Shown here one piece after another: positions 44,977-56,814 of a stretch of 64,000 bases of DNA. Numbering within the stretch: the first letter of the stretch is position 1; the number at the start of each line of letters is the position of its first letter. The position numbers were made by a program, and so were the translations under genes. The stretch is from Cherax quadricarinatus (lineage: Eukaryota > Arthropoda > Malacostraca > Decapoda > Parastacidae), in the NCBI RefSeq assembly GCF_038502225.1, contig NC_091323.1:22341345-22405344 (forward strand). The letters are read 5' to 3'. The notes under the pieces are model-generated. The model had not been told where the DNA came from, made no database searches, and saw nothing but the letters and a program-made list of their open reading frames with translations.

Positions 44977-44978
<2 letters not shown>
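44617..44978. other. intergenic DNA
   Basis: AT-rich. Nothing recognised. Confidence 0.45.

Positions 44979-45060
<82 letters not shown>
44979..45060. repeat. (AT)n microsatellite
   Basis: About 41 units. Confidence 0.96.
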
Positions 45061-45063
<3 letters not shown>

Positions 45064-45420
45064 TGCCGAATATATAAAATTGGTCAATTAGCAAGAACTG
45101 ATTTAAAATTAAATCCTTTCTAAAAATTTCTCTTATGCGTTTAAAGATGTTCTTTTTATTTATGTTAATGCAAAAATTAATAATTTTGTACCAAAAGAAC
45201 CTTAGAAAACCTTATTATAACAAACGCAGAATAATTTAGCCTAATCCAACTAAATAGATTTTATACAAGTTTACTATAATTTAATAATAAACAAATACAG
45301 TGAAATATATTTTTTTTCGTTAGCTTCAGAATAATTTTTTTGCAATTAATACATACACAAATTTTTGCTTGCCTATCCAAGCGCTTTCATGATTTCTCAC
45401 TTTATCAAGGAACTATAAAA
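45061..45420 (-). mobile_element. probable 3' end of a second PLE-type family
   Basis: AT-rich, non-coding DNA between the AT run and a second type of hammerhead-like motif (45376-45411). Assignment rests on the motif and its position only. Confidence 0.35.
45376..45411 (-). ncRNA. hammerhead-like motif of a different family
   Basis: Minus strand: TCC / TTGATAA / A / GTGA-GAAA-TCAT / GAAA / GCGCTT / GGA. Helix I TCC-GGA and a four-pair helix II (one G-T) are present. Helix III would be the self-complementary AGCGCT, longer than ACGT in the other family. Core C3 and G8 differ from consensus. Confidence 0.4.
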
Positions 45421-46303
45421 AAATACATCAAAGGAAGTCAAATAAAGGGTTTAGACCACACCTCATCATCACATCCCACAACAAAGCAACACCTGACGCG
45501 CGACGACACCCGACTCATAAGAAAGGAACACTGCAGCAGGCAGGTCCTTCACGACGTCCCACTAACAAAATATTTGCGCAACCCTAGTACTCTACCCAAG
45601 AATTAAGATTTATTATTTGTTCAATGTACTATAAAATTTTATTAATTATAAATGAATCCAGCTTATATGAACCAAAGGAAATATTCATATTTTCAAAACT
45701 GGTTTTTATGAAAGATGATTGAATTATATTCCTGTCGACCAGACTTGCTTGATACAACCTTCTTAACTTTTTGAAAATCAATTGGATGGTTTATGCTGTG
45801 TGTGTTTTATGCTACAGATTTACATAGCGATCTCTCTACGTGATTTTTGTGACGGCAGATTTGTATAGCGAGCTCTGTACGTGGTTTTTGTGGCAGATTT
45901 ACGACTTGGCATCAATATCTCATGGAGGACAAGAGTGTCAACACACATCACTGTATGTTTGGCTCTTGTGTTTACAGACGTTCGGGTTTACCAGGACGTA
46001 AATAACCACACATGTACGTGCGCATCATATATTTCAACTTAGTTTAGAGTTCGTTAGAAAATGCACGCTGTAAACTTATTTAATATGATAGTGCACCCCG
46101 CACTACCAGACTTTTATTTCGTTATTGTCGGTAAATTTTACGTAAACGTAGATTAATATACATTAATTTTTCCAAACGTGAATGACCATGATAACCAATG
46201 AATTTTCTTTTATATTTCAAGCATGTGTAAATGAACGATTGTCAGCCTGGCAAAAAAATAATGCACACTCGAACGGAGAACAGACTGACGCTCGTTTGGT
46301 GCA

Positions 46304-46307
<4 letters not shown>
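45421..46307. other. intergenic DNA with a LINE-C tail scrap
   Basis: 'cataagaaaggaacactgca' at about 45516-45536, then 'gcaggcaggtcc', is LINE-C tail (minus strand). Otherwise nothing recognised. Confidence 0.45.

Positions 46308-46374
<67 letters not shown>
46308..46374. repeat. (GT)n microsatellite at a LINE-A 3' end
   Basis: Reads as CA downstream of the minus-strand LINE-A tail. Confidence 0.95.
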
Positions 46375-46377
<3 letters not shown>

Positions 46378-47465
46378 CACCTAGTTGAGGTTGCGGGGGT
46401 CGAGTCCGAGCTCCTGGCCCCGCCTCTTCACTGATCGCTACTAGGTCACTCTCCCTGAACCATGAGCTTTATCATACCTCTGCTTAAAGCTATGTATGGA
46501 TCCTGCCTCCACTACATCGCTTCCCAAACTATTCCACTTACTGACTACTCTGTGGCTGAAGAAATACTTCCTAACATCCCTGTGATTCATCTGTGTCTTC
46601 AACTTCCAACTGTGTCCCCTTGTTACTGTGTCCAATCTCTGGAACATCCTGTCTTTGTCCACCTTGTCAATTCCTCTCAGTATTTTGTATGTCGTTATCA
46701 TGTCCCCCCTATCTCTCCTGTCCTCCAGTGTCGTCAGGTTGATTTCCCTTAACCTCTCCTCGTAGGACATACCTCTTAGCTCTGGGACTAGTCTTGTTGC
46801 AAACCTTTGCACTTTCTCTAGTTTCTTTACGTGCTTGGCTAGGTGTGGGTTCCAAACTGGTGCCGCATACTCCAATATGGGCCTAACGTACACGGTGTAC
46901 AGGGTCCTGAACGATTCCTTATTAAGATGTCGGAATGCTGTTCTGAGGTTTGCTTCGCGCCCATATGCTGCAGCAGTTATTTGGTTGATGTGCGCTTCAG
47001 GAGATGTGTCTGGTGTTATACTCACCCCAAGATCTTTTTCCTTGAGTGAGGTTTGTAGTCTCTGGCCCCCTAGACTCCTAGACTGTACTCCGTCTGCGGT
47101 CTTCTTTGCCCTTCCCCAATCTTCATGACTTTGCACTTGGTGGGATTGAACTCCAGGAGCTAATTGCTGGACCAGGTCTGCAGCCTGTCCAGATCCCTTT
47201 GTAGTTCTGCCTGGTCTTCTGAATTCTTCTCATCAACTTCACGTCATCTGCAAACAGGGACACCCCAGAGTTTATTCCTTCCGTCATGTCGTTCACAAAT
47301 ACCAGAAACAGCACTGGTCCTAGGACTGACCCCTGTGGGACCCCGCTGGTCACAGGTGCCCACTCTAACACCTCGCCACGTACCATGACTCGCTGCTGTC
47401 TTCCTGACAAGTTTTCCCTGATCCATTGTAGTGCCTTCCCTGTTATCCCTGCTTGATCCTCCAGT
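46374..47465 (-). pseudogene. LINE-A reverse transcriptase, best copy, with catalytic box
   Basis: Minus strand. The upstream frame (to about 47123) holds RT palm motifs: GVPQGSVLGPVLFLVFVNDM followed by the SLFADDVKLM box (FADD form of the YxDD catalytic site). After a frameshift near 47123-47230 a second frame stays open for 231 codons (46441-47136): GVSITPDTSPEAHINQITAA, YVRPILEYAAPVWNPHLAKH, LEDRRDRGDMITTYKILRG and VRKYFFSHRVVSKWNSL. The N-terminal endonuclease is missing, so it is 5'-truncated near 47465. Target-primed reverse transcription would be its role. FADD and the C-terminal blocks fit a Jockey/CR1/R1-like non-LTR family. Clade not assigned. Confidence 0.92.
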
Positions 47466-47475
47466 GTGTGTGTAT

Positions 47476-48019
47476 GTACTCACCTATTTGTACTCACCTA
47501 TTTGTGGTTGCAGGGGTCGAGTCCTAGCTCCTGGCCCCGCCTCTTCACCGGTTGCTACTAGACCCTCTCTCTCCCCGCTCCATGAGCTTTATCAAACCTC
47601 GTCTTAAAACTGTGTATGGTTCCTGCCTCCACTACGTCATTTTCTAGGCTATTCCACTGCCTTACAACTCTATGACTGAAGAAATACTTCCTACTATCTC
47701 TCTGACTCATTTGTGTCTTCAACTTCCAATTGTGGCCTCTTGTTTCTGTGTCCCCTCCCTGGAACATCCTGTCCTTGTCCACCTTGTCTATTCCACGCAG
47801 TATTTTATATGTCGTTATCATGTCTCCCCTGACCCTCCTGTCCTCCAGTGTCGTCAGGCCGATTTCCCTTAATCTTTCTTCATAGGACATTCCCCTTAGC
47901 TCTGGAACTAACCTTGTTGCAAACCTTTGTACTTTCTCTAGTTTCTTGACGTGCTTTATCAAGTGCGGGTTCCAAACAGGTGCTGTATACTCCAGTATGG
48001 GCCTGACATACACGGTGTA
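47476..48019 (-). pseudogene. LINE-A C-terminal fragment abutting the previous copy
   Basis: Minus strand, frame 47558-48013 open for 151 codons from MYVRPILEYTAPVWNPHL to FKTRFDKAHGAGRE. The tail repeats 'gtactcacctattt' twice (about 47475-47502). Its 3' tail meets the 5' truncation of the copy at 46374-47465, with only a short GT run (47463-47474) between. The 5' end meets a long GT run. Confidence 0.9.
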
Positions 48020-48045
48020 GGTGTGTGTGTGTAGGTGTGTGTGTG

Positions 48046-48130
<85 letters not shown>

Positions 48131-48146
48131 TGTGTGTGGTGTGTGT

Positions 48147-48200
<54 letters not shown>
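48020..48200. repeat. (GT)n microsatellite with minor interruptions
   Basis: Runs of GT with TAG and ATG steps near 48020-48050 and 48128-48150. Confidence 0.95.
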
Positions 48201-48204
<4 letters not shown>

Positions 48205-48299
48205 AGGATACGTGTTAAGAACCAGTTCTGCTTCATCGTTTACATTCGATCAACCACTTCACAATGGCTCTTCATATACTGGTCCTATTCAAGGATCAT

Positions 48300-48350
48300 C
48301 ACCCAGAGCCTGGCTGGTCAGAGACCGGGCCGCGATTAGCGGACGGAGTA
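48300..48350 (+). pseudogene. LINE-B tail scrap
   Basis: 'agcctggctggtcagagacc' followed by 'gggccgcg' resembles the LINE-B end. Confidence 0.5.
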
Positions 48351-48484
48351 TCGAGCCCTCGACCATTCCTTGCACAGGATGACAATACCACCTCAACGAT
48401 GTGAAGGTAATTTGGTTAGGTAATTTAGAAATTCGAATGTTCTCGTTCTCCTTCGTTCTCGTTCGTTCGCTCATTTGTTCGTTT

Positions 48485-48487
<3 letters not shown>

Positions 48488-48523
<36 letters not shown>
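48488..48523. repeat. (CT)n microsatellite
   Basis: About 18 units. Confidence 0.92.
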
Positions 48524-48524
<1 letters not shown>

Positions 48525-48607
48525 GTTATCGCTCAGGAACCTTGTAGGGAAGGAAAAAGAAAAAATCGAGGACATATGGAAGTGTCCCTTGTCAGGCGGT
48601 AAAACAA

Positions 48608-48735
48608 CAGTAATAATTAATAATAATAGTAATAATAATAATAGTATTAATGATAATAGTATTAATAATAATAGTAATATTAGTGTTATTAATAATAAAA
48701 GCAATAATATTAATAATAATAATATTAATAATATT
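48608..48735. repeat. degenerate (AAT)n tract
   Basis: AAT/AGT/ATT units with frequent substitutions. Confidence 0.9.
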
Positions 48736-48954
48736 TCTTTTATTATAATTAGGTACAAATTAATATACACTGCGATACCCATCAGCGTGTTGGTGGACAG
48801 TTTTAATTGCACAATTAGTTCATTACTCAAGGTAAACAAAAAAAAAAAGGTTAACGAGCTGCCGTTTCCACCTTAATTAAAATGATAGATTTCTTGAAGT
48901 TCTCGTTCCGAACAGGATGTAAAAGTCGGTCCCAATTAGGTAATTGAGGGGTAA

Positions 48955-49080
48955 CTGCCTCACGAAATCGAAATAACACGGTTGCAAGCAAACCACTGAA
49001 CGGGTGGGGTTTGAACCCGTGGCAGCTTTGATGGGACTTGAGCTAGAGTTCGTCACGGCCACGCTGGCGGAAGATTCATC
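48955..49080 (-). mobile_element. tRNA-derived SINE, second family
   Basis: Minus strand. B-box complement in 'ggggtttgaacccgtgg'. 'gaaatcgaaataacacgg' and 'ttgcaagcaaaccactg' match the copy at 62380-62525. Confidence 0.65.
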
Positions 49081-49383
49081 TGTAAAAACTTGTATTTGTA
49101 GTCAAAATGGTGGCCCATTGTAACCTCCTTATGGTGTACAAATATACGTATTTGGATGAATCATGTTGTAGCCAGCTGGAGTTTGACGACTCACTTGCTG
49201 CGAATTCAAATCCCACCTGTTCCGTGTTTTTTTCTGGAATTAATTGCCAGACGACACATGCGACAGGTTTCAGGGCGTCTTTCAAGGTCATTAGAGGTCA
49301 TGATCCGAGCTTCAATTCTTGGCTCGTGATTCTCCTGATCTTTTGGATCAGTGAATCTCGTGATTTCTAGATCAGTGATACTC
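49081..49383. other. intergenic DNA
   Basis: A short plus-strand frame (49107-49370) is not recognised. Confidence 0.4.
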
Positions 49384-49925
49384 GTGATCTCTTGGACTAA
49401 GAACTTTCGTAACCATTCGGATCAAGGACTTTCGTAACCTCTTGGATCAAAGACTTTTGTAACCTCTTGGATCAAGGACTTTCGTAGCCTCTTGGATCAA
49501 GGACTTTCGTAACCTCTTGGATCAAGGACTTTTGTAACCTCTTGGATCAGGGACTTTCGTCACCTCTTGGATCAAGGACTTTTGTAACCTCTTGGATCAA
49601 GGACTTTTGTAACCTCTTGGATCAAGGATTTTTGTAACCTCTTGGATCAGGGACTCTTGTAACCTCTTGGATCAAGGACTTTCGTAACCTCTTGGATCAA
49701 GGACTTTCGTAACCTCTTGGATCAAGGACTTTTGTAACCTCCTGGATCAGGGACTTTTGTAACCTCTTGGATCAAGGACTTTCGTAACCTCTTGGATCAA
49801 GGACTTTCGTAACCCCTTGGATCAAGGACTTTTGTAACCTCCTGGATCAAGGACTTTTGTAACCTCTTGGATCAAGGACTTTCGTAACCTCTTGGATCAA
49901 GGACTTTCGTAACATCTTGGGTCAG
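49384..49925 (+). repeat. 25-bp minisatellite, about 21 copies
   Basis: Unit 'aacctcttggatcaagg' plus 'acttt(c/t)gt'. Flanks carry looser 'ggatcagtgat(a/c)ctcgtga' relatives. Confidence 0.94.
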
Positions 49926-50004
49926 TGATCCTCCTGACCTCTTGGATCAGTGTTCCTTCTTGTAGCCTGGATCAATGACCTTGGCTCAGTGATTCTCGTG
50001 AGGT

Positions 50005-50172
50005 AATAAAGATACTATTGATCGAAATGTTGCAACAATAAAGATTTTCTTGAGCAAAACATTACCATAATAAAAGTCCTCTTGATCACAACATTGCAAT
50101 CATAAAGATCCTCTTGAGCGAAACATCACAATAACAGTGGGCTTCTAGAGCGAAACGCTGCAGTAATAAAGG
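50005..50172 (+). repeat. five degenerate tandem copies of a hammerhead 3' half
   Basis: Each 32-36-bp unit has the order TTGAGCGAAAC (or variant), NTTGCA, then AATAAAG or a relative: near 50020, 50052, 50084, 50117 and 50148. They correspond to the GAAAC / cleavage site / AATAAA end of the motif at 50813. Confidence 0.6.
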
Positions 50173-50204
50173 CATCCTCTGTTTCATGCGTGCATTAGTG
50201 CCAG

Positions 50205-50695
50205 TAGACTGGCGCCATTATGGCACCAATGGACTGGCGCCAGTAGACTGGTACTTATAGACTGGTACTTATAGACTGGCGCCAGTAGACTGGTACTTAT
50301 AGACTGGTACTTATAGACTGGCGCCAATAGACTGGTACTTATAGACTGGCGCCAGTAGACTGGTACTTATAGACTGGCGCCAATAGACTTATAGACTGGC
50401 GCCAGTAGACTGGTACTTATAGACTGGTACTTATAGACTGGCGCCAATAGACTGGTACTTATAGACTGGCGCCAGTAGACTGGTACTTATAGACTGGCGC
50501 CAGTAGACTGGTACTTATAGACTGGCGCCAGTAGACTGGTACTTATAGACTGGCGCCAGTAGACTGGTACTTATAGACTGGCGCCAGTAGACTGGTACTT
50601 ATAGACTGGCGCCAGTAGACTGGTACTTATAGACTGGCGCCAGTAGACTGGTACTTATAGACTGGCGCCAGTAGACTGGTACTTATAGATCGGTG
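50205..50695 (+). repeat. 14-bp repeat in 28-bp dimers
   Basis: Two 14-mers alternate: tagactggcgccag (or ...caa) and tagactggtactta. The left half has irregular orders, the right half (from about 50465) is strictly A-B-A-B. Confidence 0.93.
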
Positions 50696-50812
50696 GCATT
50701 AAACTAGTGCATCCTGAACTAAGACTATTTGAAAGGTAGTCAAAAATTTCCTCTCCTGAGTGCGGCCTATTTGTGAACTGTTCGTGAATTGTAATGATGA
50801 TGGTAGACTAAT

Positions 50813-50847
50813 GGCTTGACGAAGCTCCTGAAGAGCGAAACGTTGCC
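50813..50847 (+). ncRNA. hammerhead-like motif next to the 28-bp satellite
   Basis: GGC / TTGACGA / A / GCTC...GAGC / GAAAC / GTT / GCC. Helix I GGC-GCC is a third compensated version (others GGA-TCC and CGA-TCG). Core C3 is T. GATAAAAATG follows. Confidence 0.5.
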
Positions 50848-50884
50848 TCGATAAAAATGTCGCATTAATGAAATGTGTGTTCTT

Positions 50885-53800
50885 TTACCTAGCATGTCTG
50901 TGAATTGTTCCAGCCACGGTGTTGTCTGTGAATTGTTCCAGCCAATGTATTGTTTGTGAATTGTTCCAGCCACGGTATTGTATGTGAATTGTTCCAGCCA
51001 CTGTTTTGTTTGTGAATTGTTACAGCCACGGTATTGTATGTGAATTGTTCCAGCCACTGTATTGTATGTGAATTGTTCCAGCCACGGCATTGTATGTGAA
51101 TTGTTCCAGCCAATGTATTGTTTGTGAATTGCTCCAGCCACGGTATTGTATGTGAATTGTTCCAGCCACGGTATTGTATGTGAATTGTGCCAACCACGGT
51201 ATTGTCTGTGAATTGTTCCAGCCACGGTATTGTCTGTGAATTGTTCCAGCCACTGTATTGTTTGTGAATTGTTCCAGCCACGGTATTGTATGTGAAATGT
51301 TCCAGCCACGGTATTGTATGTGAATTATTCCAGCCACGGTATTGTATGCGAATTGTTCCAGCCACGGTATTGTATATCTTGTGAATTATTGCAGCCACGG
51401 TATTGTATATCTTGTGAATTGTTCCAGCCACGGTATTGTATATCTTGTGAATTGTTCCAGCCACGGTATTGTATATCTTGTGAATTGTTCCAGCCACGGT
51501 ATTGTATATCTTGTGAATTATTGCAGCCACGGTATTGTATATCTTGTGAATTGTTCCAGCCACGATATTGTATGTGAATTGTGCCAGCCACCGTATTGTC
51601 TGTGAATTGTTCCAGGCACGGTATTGTCTGTGAATTATTCCAGCCACTGTATTGTTTGTGAATTGTTCCAGCCACGGTATTGTATGTGAATTGTTCCAGC
51701 CACGGTATTGTATGTAAATTATTCCAGCCACGGTATTGTATGTGAATTGTTCCAGCCACGGTATTGTTTGTGAATTGTTACAGCCACGGTATTGTTTGTG
51801 AATTGTTCCAGCCACGGTATTGTTTGTGAATTGTTCCAGCCACGGTATTGTATGTGAATTGTTCCAGCCACGGGATTGTATGTGAATTGTTCCAGCCACG
51901 GTATTGTATGTGAATTGTTCCAGCCACGGTATTGTATGTGAATTGTTCCAGCCACGGTATTGTTTGTGAATTGTTCCAGCCACGGTATTGTCTGTGAATT
52001 GTTCCAGCCACTGTATTGTTTGTGAATTGTTCCAGCCACGGTATTGTATGTGAATTGTTCCAGCCACGGTATTGTATGTGAATTGTTCCAGCCACTGTAT
52101 TGTTTGTGAATTGTTCCAGCCACGGTATTGTATGTGAATTGTTCCAGCCACGGTATTGTATGTGAATTGTTCCAGCCACAGTATTGTTTGTGAATTGTTA
52201 CAGCCACGGTATTGTTTGTGAATTGTTACAGCCACGGTATTGTCTGTGAATTGTTCCAGCCACGGTATTGTTTGTGAATTGTTACAGCCACGGTATTGTA
52301 TGTGAATTGTTCCAGCCACGGTATTGTATGTGAATTGTTCCAGCCACGGTATTGTTTGTGAATTGTTCCAGCCACGGTATTGTCTGTGAATTGTTACAGC
52401 CACGGTATTGTTTGTGAATTGTTCCAGCCACGGTATTGTATGTGAATTGTTCCAGCCACGGTATTGTATGTGAATTGTTCCAGCCACGGTATTGTATGTG
52501 AATTGTTCCAGCCACGGTATTGTCTGTGAATTGTTCCAGCCACGGTATTGTCTGTGAATTGTTACAGCCACGGTATTGTTTGTGAATTGTTCCAGCCACG
52601 GTATTGTATGTGAATTGTTCCAGCCACTGTATTGTATGTGAATTGTTCCAGCCACGGCATTGTCTGTGAATTGTTCCAGCCACGGTATTGTATGTGAATT
52701 GTGCCAACCACGGTATTGTCTGTGAATTGTTCCAGCCACGGTATTGTCTGTGAATTGTTCCAGCCACTGTATTGTTTGTGAATTGTTCCAGCCACGGTAT
52801 TGTATGTGAAATGTTCCAGCCACGGTATTGTATGTGAATTATTCCAGCCACGGTATTGTATGCGAATTGTTCCAGCCACGGTATTGTTTGTGAATTGTTA
52901 CAGCCACGGTATTGTTTGTGAATTGTTCCAGCCACGGTATTGTTTGTGAATTGTTCCAGCCACGGTATTGTATGTGAATTGTTCCAGCCACGGTATTGTA
53001 TGTGAATTGTTCCAGCCACGGTATTGTATGTGAATTGTTCCAGCCACGGTATTGTATGTGAATTGTGCCAGCCACCGTATTGTCTGTGAATTGTTCCAGG
53101 CACGGTATTGTCTGTGAATTATTCCAGCCACTGTATTGTTTGTGAATTGTTCCAGCCACGGTATTGTATGTGAATTGTTCCAGCCACGGTATTGTATGTA
53201 AATTATTCCAGCCACGGTATTGTATGTGAATTGTTCCAGCCACGGTATTGTTTGTGAATTGTTACAGCCACGGTATTGTTTGTGAATTGTTCCAGCCACG
53301 GTATTGTTTGTGAATTGTTCCAGCCACGGTATTGAATGTGAATTGTTCCAGCCACGGTATTGTTTGTGAATTGTTCCAGCCACGGTATTGTATATGAATT
53401 GTTCCAGCCACGGTATTGTTTGTGAATTGTTCCAGCCACGGTATTGTTTGTGAATTGTTCCAGCCACGGTATTGTTTGTGAATTGTTCCAGCCACGGTAT
53501 TTTTTGTGAATTGTTCCAGCCATGGTATTGTATGTGAATTGTTGTATTTTGTGAATTGTTCCAGCCACGGTATTGTTTGTGAATTGTTCCAGCCACGGTA
53601 TTGTTTGTGAATTGTTCCAGCCACGGTATAGTATGTGAATTGTTCCAGCCACGGTATTGTTTGTGAATTGTTCCAGCCACGGTATTGTTTGTGAATTGTT
53701 CCAACCACGGTATTGTATGTGTATTGTTCCAGCCACGGTATTTTTTGTCAATTGTTCCAGCCACGGTATTGTATGTGAATTGTTCCAGCCACGGTATTGT

Positions 53801-54975
53801 TTGTGAATTGTTCCAGCCACGGTATTTTTTGTGAATTGTTCCAGCCACGGTATTGTCTGTGAATTGTTCCAGCCACGGTATTGTTTGTGAATTGTTCCAG
53901 CCATGGTATTGTCTGTGAATTGATCCAGCCACAGTATTGTCTGTGAATTGATCCAGCCACGATATTGTATGTGAATTGATCCAGCCACAATATTGTCTGT
54001 GAATTGATCCAGCCATGGTATTGTATGTGAATTGATCCAGCCATGGTATTGTCTGTGAATTGTTCCAGCCATGGTATTGTCTGTGAATTGTTCCAGCCAT
54101 GGTATTGTCTGTGAATTGATCCAGCCACAGTATTGTCTGTGAATTGTTCCGGCCATGGTATTGTCTGTGAATTGATCCAGCCACGATATTGTATGTGAAT
54201 TGATCCAGCCACAATATTGTCTGTGAATTGATCCAGCCATGGTATTGTATGTGAATTGATCCAGCCATGGTATTGTCTGTGAATTGATCCAGCCATGGTA
54301 TTGTCTGTGAATTGATCCAGCCATGGTATTGTATGTGAATTGATCCAGCCATGGTATTGTCTGTGAATTGTTCCAGCCATGGTATTGTATGTGAATTGAT
54401 CCAGCCATGGTATTGTCTGTGAATTGATCCAGCCATGGTATTGTCTGTGAATTGTTCCAGCCATGGTATTGTCTGTGAATTGTTCCAGCCATGGTATTGT
54501 CTGTGAATTGATCCAGCCATGGTATTGTCTGTGAATTGATCCAGCCATGGTATTGTCTGTGAATTGTTCCAGCCATGGTATTGTCTGTGAATTGATCCAG
54601 CCATGGTATTGTCTGTGAATTGATCCAGCCATGGTATTGTCTGTGAATTGTTCCAGCCATGGTATTCTGTGAATTGTTCCAGGCATGGTAGTGTGACTTA
54701 TTCGTAAATTGTTTGTGAACTGTTTTAGCCATTGTATCGAGAATATTATTTGTGAACTGTTCCAGTCACGGTATTGTGACAATTCGTGAATTGCTTGTGA
54801 ACTGTTCCAGCCATGGTATCGTGAATTCCATTTGTCAATTGTTCCAGCCATGGTATCGTGAACTGTATTTGTGAACTGTTCCATCCATAGTGTCGTGAAT
54901 TGTATTTGTGAATTGTTCCATCCATGGTATTGTGACATGCTGGAACTGTTCCAGCCACGGTATTGTGACTTTGTC
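50885..54975 (+). repeat. 28-bp satellite, about 145 copies
   Basis: Unit 'ttgttccagccacggtattg' plus 't(a/t/c)tgtgaa'. To about 53900 the 'cacgg' form dominates. From there to 54670 an 'atccagccatgg' form dominates. It then decays. Units near 51370-51555 carry an extra 4-5 bp ('tatcttgtg'). Because 28 is not a multiple of three, minus-strand frames show a 28-residue period; not a protein. It starts 38 bp after the motif at 50813 and ends in 'attgtgactttgtcttctt', resembling the PLE tail end. Confidence 0.95.
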
Positions 54976-55326
54976 TTCTTCTACACTAGGAGAGATTAGC
55001 CTCTGCATACTCGACCCTCCGTCTCTGTCATCTGTAACCTGAGCTTCGTCGTATTAAGACGATCAAAAATGCTAATCACGAAGATCAGTCGACATTGTGG
55101 TGTCATATTTTAAATGCTAACGAGTCCATAAGACCAGAGATCGTCTTCGATTCTGGCTTAATTAAGTCATTATAGTCTTGCCAGATTTGGCCGCCTGACA
55201 GTACCGGTTGTTGGTAATGGTTGCCGGTTTGGTTTATGTTTAGCTGCGTTAGCTGCGGAGAAATTAGCTTGGTTTATGAACGTTCACTGGAGCGCATGCA
55301 GGAGCGCGCACAAGTTATCGGGCAAA
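54976..55326. other. intergenic DNA
   Basis: Nothing recognised. Confidence 0.45.
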
Positions 55327-55369
55327 TTGGTAGGTAAGACACATAGGCAACAGTTAGGCAACTTTATTC

Positions 55370-55406
55370 CGAAACGTTTCGCCTACACAGTGGGCTTCTT
55401 CAGTCG
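55370..55406 (-). ncRNA. hammerhead ribozyme candidate
   Basis: CGA / CTGAAGA / A / GCCCAC-TGT-GTAGGC / GAAAC / GTT / TCG. One mismatch in helix II. Confidence 0.6.
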
Positions 55407-55662
55407 AATACAGAAAGTAGGCAGGAACAGTAGAGATGTGAAGACGATGTAATCAGTCCATCACCCTTGAAGTCGTAGAATTTGAGGTTGTCAGTCCCTC
55501 GGCCTGGAGAAGTTCAGTTCCATAGTCAGGAACTATCTGAAGATAATGGAACTGAACTTCTCCAGGCCGAGGGACTGACAACCTCAAATTCTACGACTTC
55601 AAGGGTGATGGACTGATTACATCGTCTTCACATCTCTACTGTTCCTGCCTACTTTCTGTATT

Positions 55663-55699
55663 CGACTGAAGAAGCCCACTGTGTAGGCGAAACGTTTCG
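55663..55699 (+). ncRNA. hammerhead ribozyme candidate
   Basis: Mirror copy of 55370-55406 with the same single helix II mismatch. GGAATAAAG follows. Confidence 0.6.
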
Positions 55700-56035
55700 G
55701 AATAAAGTTGCCTAACTGTTGCCTATGTGTCTTACCTACCAACCTGTCGGTATTGTATACCATTTTGTTGTTCATCGGCTGTGTGGCTGTGTCTGTGTCT
55801 GTCTGTGTGAGAATTCAGTAGGGCAAGCTTGCCTACGAATAATTTCAGCAGGTGTACCTGCAGGTTTTCTAGGTTACGACAGGTCAAGACCAGGAGGGCT
55901 AGAGCTCAGCTTGGGTACCAGCGGGACAGAAATGCTCGAAGTACTTTCCCACACTCACGAGGTTCACTTGCGTGATGCGAGAAGTGCAGCCATTGTCGTA
56001 GGCTGGAGGCACTTTGCTACTTTTTTCAATCCTGG

Positions 56036-56350
56036 TCACACCTGACAAACCTGACCACATCTCCCACACCTGACAAACCTGACCACATCTTCCACACCTG
56101 ACAAACCTGGCCACATCTCCCACAGCTGACAAACCTGGCCACATCTTTCACACCTGACAAACCTGGTCATATCTCCCACACCTGACAAACTTTGCCACAC
56201 CTCCCACACCTGATAAACCTGGCCACACCTCCCACACCTGACAAACCTGGCCACACCTCCCACACCTGATAAACCTGGCCACACCTCCCACACCTGACAA
56301 ACCTGGCTACACCTCCCACACCTGACAAACCTGGCCACACCTGCCACACT
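56036..56350 (+). repeat. 28-bp minisatellite, about 11 copies
   Basis: Unit 'cacacctgacaaacctggcc' plus 'acacctcc'. Unrelated to the 50.9-kb satellite. Confidence 0.93.
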
Positions 56351-56753
<403 letters not shown>

Positions 56754-56814
56754 GATGCCTTTCTCCCTCACGTCTCTTCCCTTAGTCGAAGCTCTCGATG
56801 GCTGTTTATCATAT

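Larger units (their letters stand above)
55327..55765. mobile_element. head-to-head pair of PLE-like units
   Basis: Minus-strand tail and hammerhead, then arms of about 190 bp meeting near 55530-55545 ('caggaactatctgaag'), then the plus-strand mirror and tail 'cctgtcggtattgtatacca'. The sequence is a diverged relative of the 401-bp unit, without its TATA segment. Confidence 0.85.

Noticed and set aside
45340..45606. 88-codon frame
   Set aside because: It runs through a hammerhead-like motif on the other strand and a LINE-C tail scrap; no coding signature.
50767..54938. Frames of up to 644 codons with a 28-residue period
   Set aside because: A 28-bp satellite read through three frames. The peptide period equals the DNA period because 28 is not divisible by three. 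No sign of selection on protein.
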